Below, piece by piece: positions 25,427 through 32,289 of a stretch of 38,412 nt of DNA; position 1 is the stretch's first letter; every line of letters starts with the position of its first letter. Below the pieces are notes generated by a model that saw nothing but the letters and a program-made list of their open reading frames with translations, was not told the DNA's origin and searched no databases. Made by a program: the position numbers and the translations under genes. The DNA comes from Lysobacterales bacterium (lineage in GTDB: Bacteria > Pseudomonadota > Gammaproteobacteria > Xanthomonadales > Marinicellaceae), in assembly GCA_020442635.1 (NCBI GenBank), contig JAGRJR010000028.1:1-38412 (forward strand), in the 5' to 3' direction.

Positions 25427-25965
25427 GCCAGGTTTTTTAAAACCAATGCCCAAGTCTGGGTTAAACGATTGACTCCATCGGTGATGTGACGACATGACAT
25501 GGTGGCACCTGAAATGTTCTTGATGTGTTGATCAAGTAACAAAACTTCACTTGAATCCTTACCATAAAATTGTGCCTGCCATTTGGGATTCCTGACCTCA
25601 TCACCATACGATTCCCGATAAGTCAAAATTTCTACACCAGTGACCGCTCCTTGTGCATCAAGCCCAATGGCCAGATCAATAAATTCATGTTTACCCACAA
25701 CCTGATCGATAATCAGCCATTGGTTGTCAATTGATCGATAGCCTTTAACCCATTGACTGCGTACCCGCGTTTTTGATGCTTTTTTAATGGCTTTCATTTC
25801 CGCTTCACTCAGTTCGACACTGAAAGGAGTCATTTTCAACCCTGGCCAAATGGTTTGCATTGCTTGCTCAGCACTTAAGTAATTTTTGGCCACCACAAGT
25901 GAACTTCCAAGCAGCAAACCACCACCAACCAGCAATAATTTTTGGTTAAATGCTCTTCTGTTCAT
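25423..25965 (-). CDS. Tat-exported FMN-binding protein with covalent flavinylation motif
   Basis: The 180-residue protein begins MNRRAFNQKLLLVGGGLLLG, a twin-arginine signal (RR then AF) with a glycine-rich hydrophobic core. The mature part has an FMN-binding (RnfG/NqrC-type) domain. LAIGLDAQGAVTGVEILTYR is the usual strand pair, and NISGATMSCRHITDGV at 150-165 carries the SGATxS flavinylation motif, so Thr155 should receive FMN from ApbE. No second domain is present. It is coupled to apbE by ATGA and lies two bases behind the DUF6662-like gene. A role as an envelope electron carrier is inferred from the family and operon. Confidence 0.88.
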   Translation of the reverse strand: MNRRAFNQKLLLVGGGLLLGSSLVVAKNYLSAEQAMQTIWPGLKMTPFSVELSEAEMKAIKKASKTRVRSQWVKGYRSIDNQWLIIDQVVGKHEFIDLAIGLDAQGAVTGVEILTYRESYGDEVRNPKWQAQFYGKDSSEVLLLDQHIKNISGATMSCRHITDGVNRLTQTWALVLKNLA

Positions 25966-25967
25966 AT

Positions 25968-26900
25968 TCAGTCAAACTCAAAACCTATGGTCAAACCTGC
26001 ATGAACCCTTTCATGTTCATCCCAGTTACGATCGGCATAACTCAATGAAAAAGGTGAACCACCGCCTGCCACTTGCCACAGGACACCTGTAGTCACCCAC
26101 CATTCCTTTTCAGCATAATGTAACGAAGGTCCAACATAATTGCCCCGTTGGTGTTGAGAACCGATACGGAAGTCAGTCAAGTCAAAACTGGACCGATCCA
26201 ATTCTGGATTAAACACACCACCTTCCTGCGGATTTAAGTAGTCTGACTGATGTCGAAATTCAAATCCCACACTCCATTTGGGTCTAAAACGGTAAGCAAT
26301 GCCCAAAGCCGCATCAAAGGCAATTTCCTCTTCCAGTACGTCAGGCGTATTGCGACGCTCAAATTCCATCTTTAAATTAGCCACCAGCTGTAAGGTATTG
26401 TCGAGAAAATTTTTCTGCAAGTAACTGGCAAACACGAAGCTATCCTGATTAATGTCCGAACCGTCCAATCGATATTTATTGCGGTTTTCATAGGCCAAAC
26501 CAAATGACAACCCCACAGGATCCTTGTAAACACTGAGCACATTGTATTTTAGACCAACCTCAAAACCACCGACCTGGGTACGATCGAAGCTTCCACCTTC
26601 ACCACCTTGGGTCTCAAACATTGGGTTGAGCTCCGGATTTTCTACAGCATAATCATGATCAAAAAACATCAGCTCAGCATAAACGGTTAATCGATCCGTT
26701 ACGCCATATTCGATTTCTGGCCTGATGTCATTGAACACATAATCACCGGAATCCTTACCCTGGCGTGAAATAATGTTTAATTTGTATTCAATGGCACCAT
26801 CTGGCAGGGTATCTGCACCTTTGGCATATATCCACAAACCTTCATCGGCCTGACAACCCAGGGAAATCAACCACCCCAAAAAACAGATAACAACTCTCAT
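25968..26900 (-). CDS. Outer-membrane beta-barrel protein, DUF6662-like
   Basis: The 310-residue product has a signal peptide of about 1-18 (MRVVICFLGWLISLGCQA|DE). The remainder consists of amphipathic strands typical of a barrel (DRLTVYAELMFFDHDY, VGLKYNVLSVYKDPVGLSFG, WSVGFEFRHQSDYLNP) and ends GLTIGFEFD. GLWIYAKGADTLPDGAIEY at the mature start resembles the DUF6662 family as I recall it, not searched. It is the first gene of the four-gene Fur-box operon and overlaps nothing upstream; a consensus promoter ends 28 bases before the ATG. It could form the outer-membrane element of the redox or metal system, but no function is established. Confidence 0.72.
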   Translation of the reverse strand: MRVVICFLGWLISLGCQADEGLWIYAKGADTLPDGAIEYKLNIISRQGKDSGDYVFNDIRPEIEYGVTDRLTVYAELMFFDHDYAVENPELNPMFETQGGEGGSFDRTQVGGFEVGLKYNVLSVYKDPVGLSFGLAYENRNKYRLDGSDINQDSFVFASYLQKNFLDNTLQLVANLKMEFERRNTPDVLEEEIAFDAALGIAYRFRPKWSVGFEFRHQSDYLNPQEGGVFNPELDRSSFDLTDFRIGSQHQRGNYVGPSLHYAEKEWWVTTGVLWQVAGGGSPFSLSYADRNWDEHERVHAGLTIGFEFD

Positions 26901-26927
26901 AATGATTCACGCAAGTTAAAAAACCGC

Positions 26928-26955
26928 ATTATATGCGAATGAGAATGATTGTCAA
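26928..26955 (-). promoter_or_regulatory. Consensus sigma-70 promoter overlapping a Fur box
   Basis: On the minus strand, TTGACA (26950-26955) and TATAAT (26928-26933) match consensus perfectly with a 16-base spacer. On the plus strand 26940-26954 reads TGAGAAT-G-ATTGTCA, matching the Fur 7-1-7 consensus TGATAAT-N-ATTATCA at 12 of 14 arm positions. The box covers the -35 hexamer and most of the spacer, the ideal place for iron-dependent repression of the four genes downstream. Confidence 0.85.
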
Positions 26956-26961
26956 TTGTGT

Positions 26962-28236
26962 TTATTGTATTAGTTCAATAATTTGTTGCTCCAACTCATG
27001 AACTAATTTGAGGTAGTGATTACCAGTACCAGGTCCAGCAAAACCTGAGTGGATATTGACTACCTGATGGTTTCTGTTGAGAAAAATACTGGTCGGATAA
27101 GCCACAATTTTATCAACAAATCCCAATATTTCAGCCGCCTCTGCTTTGTCATTTTGACCAGCACGCAACAACGGATATTCAATGCCATGCCGTTTTTTAA
27201 ATGTGCCCAATTGTCGTTTGTCGCGCGCGACATCATCCGTATATTCAAATGCCAGCCCAACTATTTCAAGTCCCTTTTCATGATATTTGCGGTAGAACTC
27301 AGCCAACACGGGTGCTTCATCATTGCAGTTTGGACACCAGGTGCCAAAAATATTGACAATCACTGCCTTGTTTGTAAAGCGCTCATCTGATAATTGCACC
27401 AACTGACCATTTATATCTTCAAAAGCAAAATCGATGCCACGATCTTCAGTGGTGACATTCACCATTTCCCAGGAGTCAGGTAAAACTTTGTATGCTTCTT
27501 CATTTCTTTGTGCTACCCAGGTGGCATGGTAGCTGTCCCTCGACCAAAAATTTCCCTGCAACTGTCCATTGCCTAAATGTGCATCAAACAAAAAAGCATG
27601 CGCGCCATCAAAGGCAGACAAACGCAGTCTATTGCCCAACACATCACCGGCCAAATAACGGTAATCACCTGTGGGTGTTAAAAATGTACCATTGAGCTTG
27701 TGGCCACTTTGTTTGAACTCACCCACTGCGACTGTCACGCCATCATCGTCACTGAATTCTACTTGCCAAACACCACCTAACTGAGCCGCCATTTGCACTG
27801 TATCCTGAGGCTCAAAACGATAGGGGTAACCACGGGTTGCAGAAAAAGGCAGTAATGAAACGGTATTGTTTGGAGCCGTTTTTAACCATACGCCTTGCAT
27901 TAACTCGCCATGCTCGCCTACAGTTGCGGTAATTCTGGCATCATACCAGCTGAATTGAATTTCAATTTGATTGCCATTGAGCACCACCGCAGAAGTGTCT
28001 ACTTGCTCAGGCCCATTGAGTATTTTGGCCTGATAATGATCGGAAGTTTTGGTCAGTTGCAGTCCAAAAGGCAATTCCCCACCAGGTGAGGCCAGCACGC
28101 CGCGCCAAAGTCCAGCCAAGTTGGGTGTTGTTTGCGCAAGCGGTTGTTCAGCTGTTGAGGAAGCGGAAGGTGATTGGCCAGTAGAATCACAGGCCACAAC
28201 AACAATAAAAATTAATACAGTAAAATAGTTTTTCAT
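26962..28236 (-). CDS. Lipoprotein with C-terminal TlpA/ResA-like thioredoxin domain
   Basis: The 424-residue protein has a lipoprotein signal ending IVVVAC with Cys16. Residues about 40-245 form two lipocalin-like or beta-rich repeats (NLAGLWRGVLASPGGELPFG and LGGVWQVEFSDDDGVTVAVG). From about 265 a thioredoxin fold follows: IDFAFEDINGQLVQLSD, FGTWCPNCNDEAPVL with the redox pair Cys301 and Cys304, VGLAFEYTDD, and the cis-proline in VAYPTSIFLNRNHQVV. It should be a periplasmic disulfide reductase anchored to a membrane. The gene ends just upstream of the Fur-box promoter and is not part of that operon. Confidence 0.85.
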   Translation of the reverse strand: MKNYFTVLIFIVVVACDSTGQSPSASSTAEQPLAQTTPNLAGLWRGVLASPGGELPFGLQLTKTSDHYQAKILNGPEQVDTSAVVLNGNQIEIQFSWYDARITATVGEHGELMQGVWLKTAPNNTVSLLPFSATRGYPYRFEPQDTVQMAAQLGGVWQVEFSDDDGVTVAVGEFKQSGHKLNGTFLTPTGDYRYLAGDVLGNRLRLSAFDGAHAFLFDAHLGNGQLQGNFWSRDSYHATWVAQRNEEAYKVLPDSWEMVNVTTEDRGIDFAFEDINGQLVQLSDERFTNKAVIVNIFGTWCPNCNDEAPVLAEFYRKYHEKGLEIVGLAFEYTDDVARDKRQLGTFKKRHGIEYPLLRAGQNDKAEAAEILGFVDKIVAYPTSIFLNRNHQVVNIHSGFAGPGTGNHYLKLVHELEQQIIELIQ

Positions 28237-28458
28237 GATGATATGACCTGAAACGACTCATTAGTTAACCCTGAAAAAGTCCATCGTGGGTTTATTTATT
28301 CAGCGCGTCCATGCGCCACACAGCCGACCAGAAAATGCACAGTTCTGCCAATATTCTGGTCAAAACATGTGATGCATCGAAGCAATTTCTAGTATTTAGT
28401 AATAGCTTAATCATTTTTCTGGTTCAACTAATCAGCTTTCAGTTTTTTTATACTGATT

Positions 28459-28719
28459 TTAAAGCTCACTCAATAATTCATCAGCCGCCTGACAAGCTGC
28501 TTGCAACTCATCCTTAGAACCTTTCATGGCTTGACCAATTTCATTGGCTTTTTTAGAAAATTCCATGAGTTTACCCATGTCACCTGATGCCGCCAACTCC
28601 TGAACTTTGGTGGTAATTTCCATCAATTTATCCTGTAATTCCTGTTCTGTGCAATCTGAACCACACCCAACAAGACCAACAACTGCAACACCAGCCAACA
28701 ACATATTTCTTAATTTCAT
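28459..28719 (-). CDS. Small lipoprotein, unknown function
   Basis: From the ATG at 28719, preceded by GAGGG, the product is 86 residues; a longer frame starts further up but contains no signal peptide at its front. MKLRNMLLAGVAVVGLVGC is a canonical lipoprotein signal with Cys19. The mature part is almost entirely helical and charged (QELQDKLMEITTKVQELAA, KLMEFSKKANEIGQAMKG) with cysteines at CGSDC and QAAC. It resembles small helical lipoproteins in general; no family was recognised. The 222 bases between it and the TlpA-like gene hold nothing I could support. Confidence 0.7.
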   Translation of the reverse strand: MKLRNMLLAGVAVVGLVGCGSDCTEQELQDKLMEITTKVQELAASGDMGKLMEFSKKANEIGQAMKGSKDELQAACQAADELLSEL

Positions 28720-29095
28720 TGAACCCTCTTCTTTATTAAAAAACCACATCATAGCAGAACAACATAACAAATGACTGCCAAATACCTCTCACTTTAAGAT
28801 TTTGTTATGTTCAGCTTGGGTTAACGAAGCTCGCAAGCCTCTCCTGTAACACAATGAAATTTTTTTGGATTGGGTTGATTTCCCTGATCCCATTTTTCCA
28901 CAAAAAAATATCAATGTTCCTTTATTCATGCTCAATTTCAAGTTAGTGCATAACGAGCCCCGCTGAACAGCAACGTGGCTTGGTTAAAATCTTGGTTTTA
29001 GCACAAGACAATCTGAATGCATTGGGAACGAAATTAGATAAAGAAATCTTGTTGAAATTAACCATCCTTGGCTTTTTTCCTTAAATATTGATTTT
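28720..29095. other. Gene-free stretch with a possible gene remnant at 28956-29084
   Basis: The only protein-like run is on the plus strand at 28956-29084. It reads SPAEQQRGLVKILVLAQDNL and then NALGTKLDKEILLKLTILGF, ending FP-stop. It has no start codon or ribosome site and is not recognised. The proximal part (28720-28800) presumably holds the promoter of the small lipoprotein gene. Confidence 0.3.
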
Positions 29096-29752
29096 TTAAA
29101 TCCGAGTCAAAACACTGTCGAGCCTGCGGCGAGATTTGGGTAGTTGGACATTGTAGTCTTCCTCTGGATGATGGTAGCCCATCGCCAGGGCCACTTCACA
29201 TTGGTAACCATCCAGTTCTTTTTCAAACGCTTTATTGACCAACTCAATATCGATACCTTCCATGGGCGTAGCATCAATTTTTAAGCGAGCCAGGGTGTGC
29301 AGTGTGTTACCAAATGCCAGGTACGTTTGTGCCTTGGTCCAGTTGGAGTTGTTTCCTGTTTCATCGGTGTTGAGTTCCGCGAACAGAAAAGAAGTGAACG
29401 CCTTGTCTCGGTCTTCTGGACGGGTTCTTTGATCTTCCACTGCATTGTCAACCACCTCAGCATAGTCCTCACGGCTATAGCGCGGATTGTGCGCAAAAAG
29501 GATGGTATGAGAGCTGTCAAAAATGTGTTGTTGATTGAATTGGAATTTATTGATGAATGTTTCACTCATGCGCTGCTTGGCTTCATCACTTTCTATGACG
29601 ATGAATTTCCAAGGTTGTGAGTTAATGGAAGATGGCGACAAACGCATGGCCTCAAAAATGATATCCAGTTGTTCAGCGGGTATTTTCCTGGTTTTGTCAT
29701 ATTTTTTTGTGGTGTAACGATGTTGTAAATCCTGAATTATCGGGTGTTTCAT
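29096..29752 (-). CDS. Oxygen-insensitive NAD(P)H nitroreductase, NfsB-like
   Basis: This FMN enzyme of the nitroreductase family reduces nitroaromatics and quinones. It has 218 residues from the ATG at 29752, which GGAG precedes by nine bases; an ATG four codons earlier is less supported. RYTTKKYDKTRKI and RLSPSSINSQPWKFIVIES are the FMN-binding start (the NfsB pattern). EGIDIELVNKAF and the closing LPKSRRRLDSVLTRI fit NfsB. It diverges from an HxlR regulator gene, a common arrangement for electrophile- or quinone-inducible reductases. Confidence 0.9.
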   Translation of the reverse strand: MKHPIIQDLQHRYTTKKYDKTRKIPAEQLDIIFEAMRLSPSSINSQPWKFIVIESDEAKQRMSETFINKFQFNQQHIFDSSHTILFAHNPRYSREDYAEVVDNAVEDQRTRPEDRDKAFTSFLFAELNTDETGNNSNWTKAQTYLAFGNTLHTLARLKIDATPMEGIDIELVNKAFEKELDGYQCEVALAMGYHHPEEDYNVQLPKSRRRLDSVLTRI

Positions 29753-29834
29753 AGACGACTCCATTGAAAGTATTTAATATCAGGTGTATTATGAGCACTA
29801 CAAACATAAAAACAAGTACGTACATTTATGTGCT

Positions 29835-29856
29835 ATAGTATCAAAATATATACTAT
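29835..29856. promoter_or_regulatory. Candidate HxlR operator (inverted repeat) in the divergent promoter region
   Basis: ATAGTAT (29835-29841) and ATACTAT (29850-29856) are perfect inverted arms with an eight-base AT-rich spacer, 13 bases before the HxlR start codon. HxlR-family dimers bind such two-fold symmetric sites. Placement between the divergent genes suits control of both. Confidence 0.5.
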
Positions 29857-29868
29857 TGGATAATAGCT

Positions 29869-30222
29869 ATGAAGCATGAAGATTACAGTTGCAGTTTTGG
29901 ATGTGCTGTTGAGGCAGCGATTGAGGCCATTGGCGGCAAGTGGAAAGGTGTTATTTTGTACCATCTGAGCACCGCAGAATTCAAACGCTTCAACGAATTG
30001 AAACGATTGATGCCAAAAATCACCCAAAGAATGCTGACTAAGCAACTACGCGAATTAGAAAAAGACGGTATTGTTTTAAGAACCGTTTACGCAGAGGTTC
30101 CTCCCAAAGTCGAATACAGCCTAACAGCATTTGGTCAAACGCTGCAACCTATTTTGCATGCATTGGAAAAATGGGGCGGCCAATATTTAGAAAAATTGGC
30201 TGACCATCGATTTGCGGTGTAA
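29869..30222 (+). CDS. HxlR-family winged-helix regulator with N-terminal CxxxC
   Basis: The 117-residue protein has the HxlR fold. C8-SFG-C12 is followed by AAIEAIGGKWKGVILYHLST, FNELKRLMPKITQRMLTKQL with the recognition helix, RELEKDGIVLRTVY, and EYSLTAFGQTLQPILHAL. The paired cysteines near the N-terminus recall redox- or quinone-sensing members such as YodB, HypR and QorR, so thiol sensing is plausible but unproven. It is likely an autoregulator and controller of the divergent nitroreductase. The 274 bases after it hold no feature I could support. Confidence 0.9.
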   Translation: MKHEDYSCSFGCAVEAAIEAIGGKWKGVILYHLSTAEFKRFNELKRLMPKITQRMLTKQLRELEKDGIVLRTVYAEVPPKVEYSLTAFGQTLQPILHALEKWGGQYLEKLADHRFAV

Positions 30223-30496
30223 TGAACAGATGGGCGGGCTCTGTCTGGGCCAAAGTGAACACAGCAGAAGTTTATCCCTATCTACACTTTGTTAGGCAAT
30301 GACATAATATACAAACCAACAACCTCTGATAAAAAAACCACACATTGAATGAATATACCACTGGCTTGAAGAGTTGGCGTAAAGATATAAATCAATCCGA
30401 AGGAGTGCAGAATACAAATAACAAGGAACGCGTAAGCTTTTTAAGAAACTCGCCTGGCTATTCAAATATCTACTTATCTAACGAATATTGACCATT

Positions 30497-31532
30497 TCAA
30501 GACAACATATAGCGCCACAGCACCGCTCTCTTTTCTATCAAAGTATAACGCTCATCAAAAACATTCACTGTTCCAAGTACGATGATCGATGATTCTGTAA
30601 CTGTGATTGAGTTTGCTTGTGAACGAGTATACTTAGCATCCACAAACTGATGAAGGTCTAGGTGGATGCCATTGTCGATTTGCCAAATGGTGGCGCGCCC
30701 ATTCACCTCTGCCCCATTGTCATTCACTTCGCTCCAGAGCTGGCCGACAGCAAAGCTATTGTTCACATCTTTGATGTGTCCCTCCGAGCCAATTACCATC
30801 AACAGGTAACAAGCTGTTCCAATCGTTCTCATCACCACACCAGTAACCTGGTGATTCAATTTCATAGGGATGGTCATCTGTTTCGTGCGAAACCCAGCCA
30901 AAAATCTTATCATCAACAATCTTGGTAGCTTCGGACCTCAGCGCCTGACTAGGATGGAGTATTTGTAATGTTTCAGCACTACCAAACCAGCGGCATGCCT
31001 TTGTTCTACTCGTTCCTTCACAGATTTCGCCCACCTGTTGCTGGCCGTTTGTAAAGTTAGCTGATGAACCTTGACCTTCGGGACCCAGCCACACGATATT
31101 GCCATCAGCGTCCCACAGAACTGCTTTGTCGTTATTATTCCAGCTTTCTTCACCCGGGACCCTGATGGTGCCTACGGCCTGCTTGCCATTGTAATAGTGA
31201 ACAATACCCATTTTATGGCCGCCACGATCAAACTGGAGTGTTTGTCCATTCTCCCATACGGACGGAATACTCTGCGTTTCTCCCTTTAACAATGCTCCGC
31301 AAAATCCACTGCGTGTTGCGTAATGGGCGGAATACTTGTCAGCCTTTATATCTAATACCGGTTCTGGCTTTTTCTCTTCGTCGTCCCAACTATATAATGC
31401 GGGATAGGCCCCTAGTCTTCCCGTCGCATCGATATAATACCTGTCACCGACTATCCACTTACCCTCGGAAAATGAACAGCGGGCAGGAAATGGAAGAACA
31501 TAAAATTCCCATTGGCTTTTAAAATCAATCAT
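30497..31532 (-). pseudogene. Tryptophan-repeat (HAF-like) protein gene split by a frameshift
   Basis: The ATG at 31532 has an excellent ribosome site (AGGGGTGAG). The first frame runs to a stop at 30756, but its last residues (GGTHQRCEQ) lose the pattern. The next frame resumes it with HIKDVNNSFAVGQLW and continues to a stop at 30497. Removing one G from the GGAGGG run near 30780-30785 would restore a 344-residue protein. Repeated motifs of the kind AVLWDADGNIVWLG, SVWENGQTLQF, ATIWQIDNGIHLD and AVLWRYMLS occur about every 50 residues and resemble HAF-type extracellular repeats or a propeller. No signal peptide is seen. It may be a true pseudogene or a one-base sequence error. Confidence 0.65.
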
Positions 31533-31682
31533 CTCACCCCTTTGGCAGTTACTTATAACATATAGCATTTTAACATATAACGCTTTGCTAAACGGCGCGT
31601 CTCATGTCACATCGACTGAAGTCCCAACGGGACAGGACACATTGGAGCAATTTGATAACGAACTATATACCAACCGTTATCT

Positions 31683-31708
31683 GGTTCCCATGCTCCAGCG
31701 TGGGAACC
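31683..31708. repeat. REP-like palindrome, copy 1
   Basis: GGTTCCCA (31683-31690) pairs with TGGGAACC (31701-31708) around TGCTCCAGCG. It is a near copy of the palindrome at 31811, a type of intergenic repeat seen in many proteobacterial genomes. Confidence 0.7.
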
Positions 31709-31810
31709 CATAAGCTACGCACTTGTAAGATAAACCAGTAAACAATCGGCCTTACCTGTAATATTTAAGGTTGCTTAGTTAAGTAGACATCTCGATAAGG
31801 TTAAGATATA

Positions 31811-31836
31811 CGTTCCCACGCCGGAGCGTGGGAACG
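31811..31836. repeat. REP-like palindrome, copy 2 (perfect)
   Basis: CGTTCCCACGC (31811-31821) and GCGTGGGAACG (31826-31836) form a perfect 11-bp stem around CGGA. GAGAA follows, as in the degenerate copy at 34660. Confidence 0.85.
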
Positions 31837-31869
31837 AGAACTAATAAGCGGTGATTGAGCTTCCTTTTC

Positions 31870-31910
31870 ATACCAGCCGTTAACGAGTGAAACGAGTCAA
31901 CAGCTGGTTC
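31870..31910. repeat. 41-bp dispersed repeat, copy 1
   Basis: ATACCAGCCGTTAACGAGTG and the following AAACGAGTCAACAGCTGGTTC recur at 32145 with three differences. The ends CCAGC and GCTGG are inverted. About 23 bases downstream both copies share CGGTTTTC and a GTCGA motif, so the repeat unit may extend to about 31955. Confidence 0.85.
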
Positions 31911-32144
31911 ATCAAATACTATCTGGCGGTTTTCGACATGGTCGAAAGAAGCCTTGCTAGGTTTACCTTATGGGAGCGGTTAGGCAGAGCATGTAGATAT
32001 TGCGATTTGACAAAGTCAAGAAGCATTATCGCAATGGTTGAAAAGCCGTGAGCTCCTGCGAAACAGAAGCTCACTCCTAATATACTGACTCCATTATTGC
32101 GGTTTTTTTGTGAAGCAAATAGAAGTGGTTATGGGTTACTTCTA

Positions 32145-32185
32145 ATACCAGCCGTTGGCGAGTGAAACGAGTCAGCAGCTGGTTC
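32145..32185. repeat. 41-bp dispersed repeat, copy 2
   Basis: Same orientation as the copy at 31870, differing only at the GTTAAC/GTTGGC and CAACAGC/CAGCAGC positions. It is followed by CGGTTTTCAACTTTGTCGA, which corresponds to CGGTTTTCGACATGGTCGA after copy 1. Confidence 0.85.
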
Positions 32186-32289
32186 CTAAAAGCCAGTTAA
32201 TGGTTACGGTTTTCAACTTTGTCGAGCAGCTTCCGCTCCTGCTATCGCTGCAGACCTACATCCCTGTAGGCCAAGAAGTGGCCATTAAC

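Larger units (their letters stand above)
31533..32289. other. Repeat-rich spacer without genes
   Basis: No coding sequence was found. The stretch holds two palindromes of the GTTCCCACGC type, two copies of a 41-bp repeat, a hairpin at 32048-32074 (GTGAGCT/AGCTCAC), and a small palindrome around 32255 (CCTACA-TCCC-TGTAGG). This density of intergenic repeats is found nowhere else in the window. Confidence 0.7.

Noticed and set aside
26962..28236. TlpA-like lipoprotein as first gene of the flavoprotein operon
   Set aside because: A complete consensus promoter with a Fur box lies between it and the operon, so shared transcription is not needed. It may still be functionally linked.
30497..30919. 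Independent 140-residue protein
   Set aside because: Only its second half continues the repeat pattern of the upstream frame. The first half is out-of-frame sequence of the larger gene, so the two frames were treated as one frameshifted gene.
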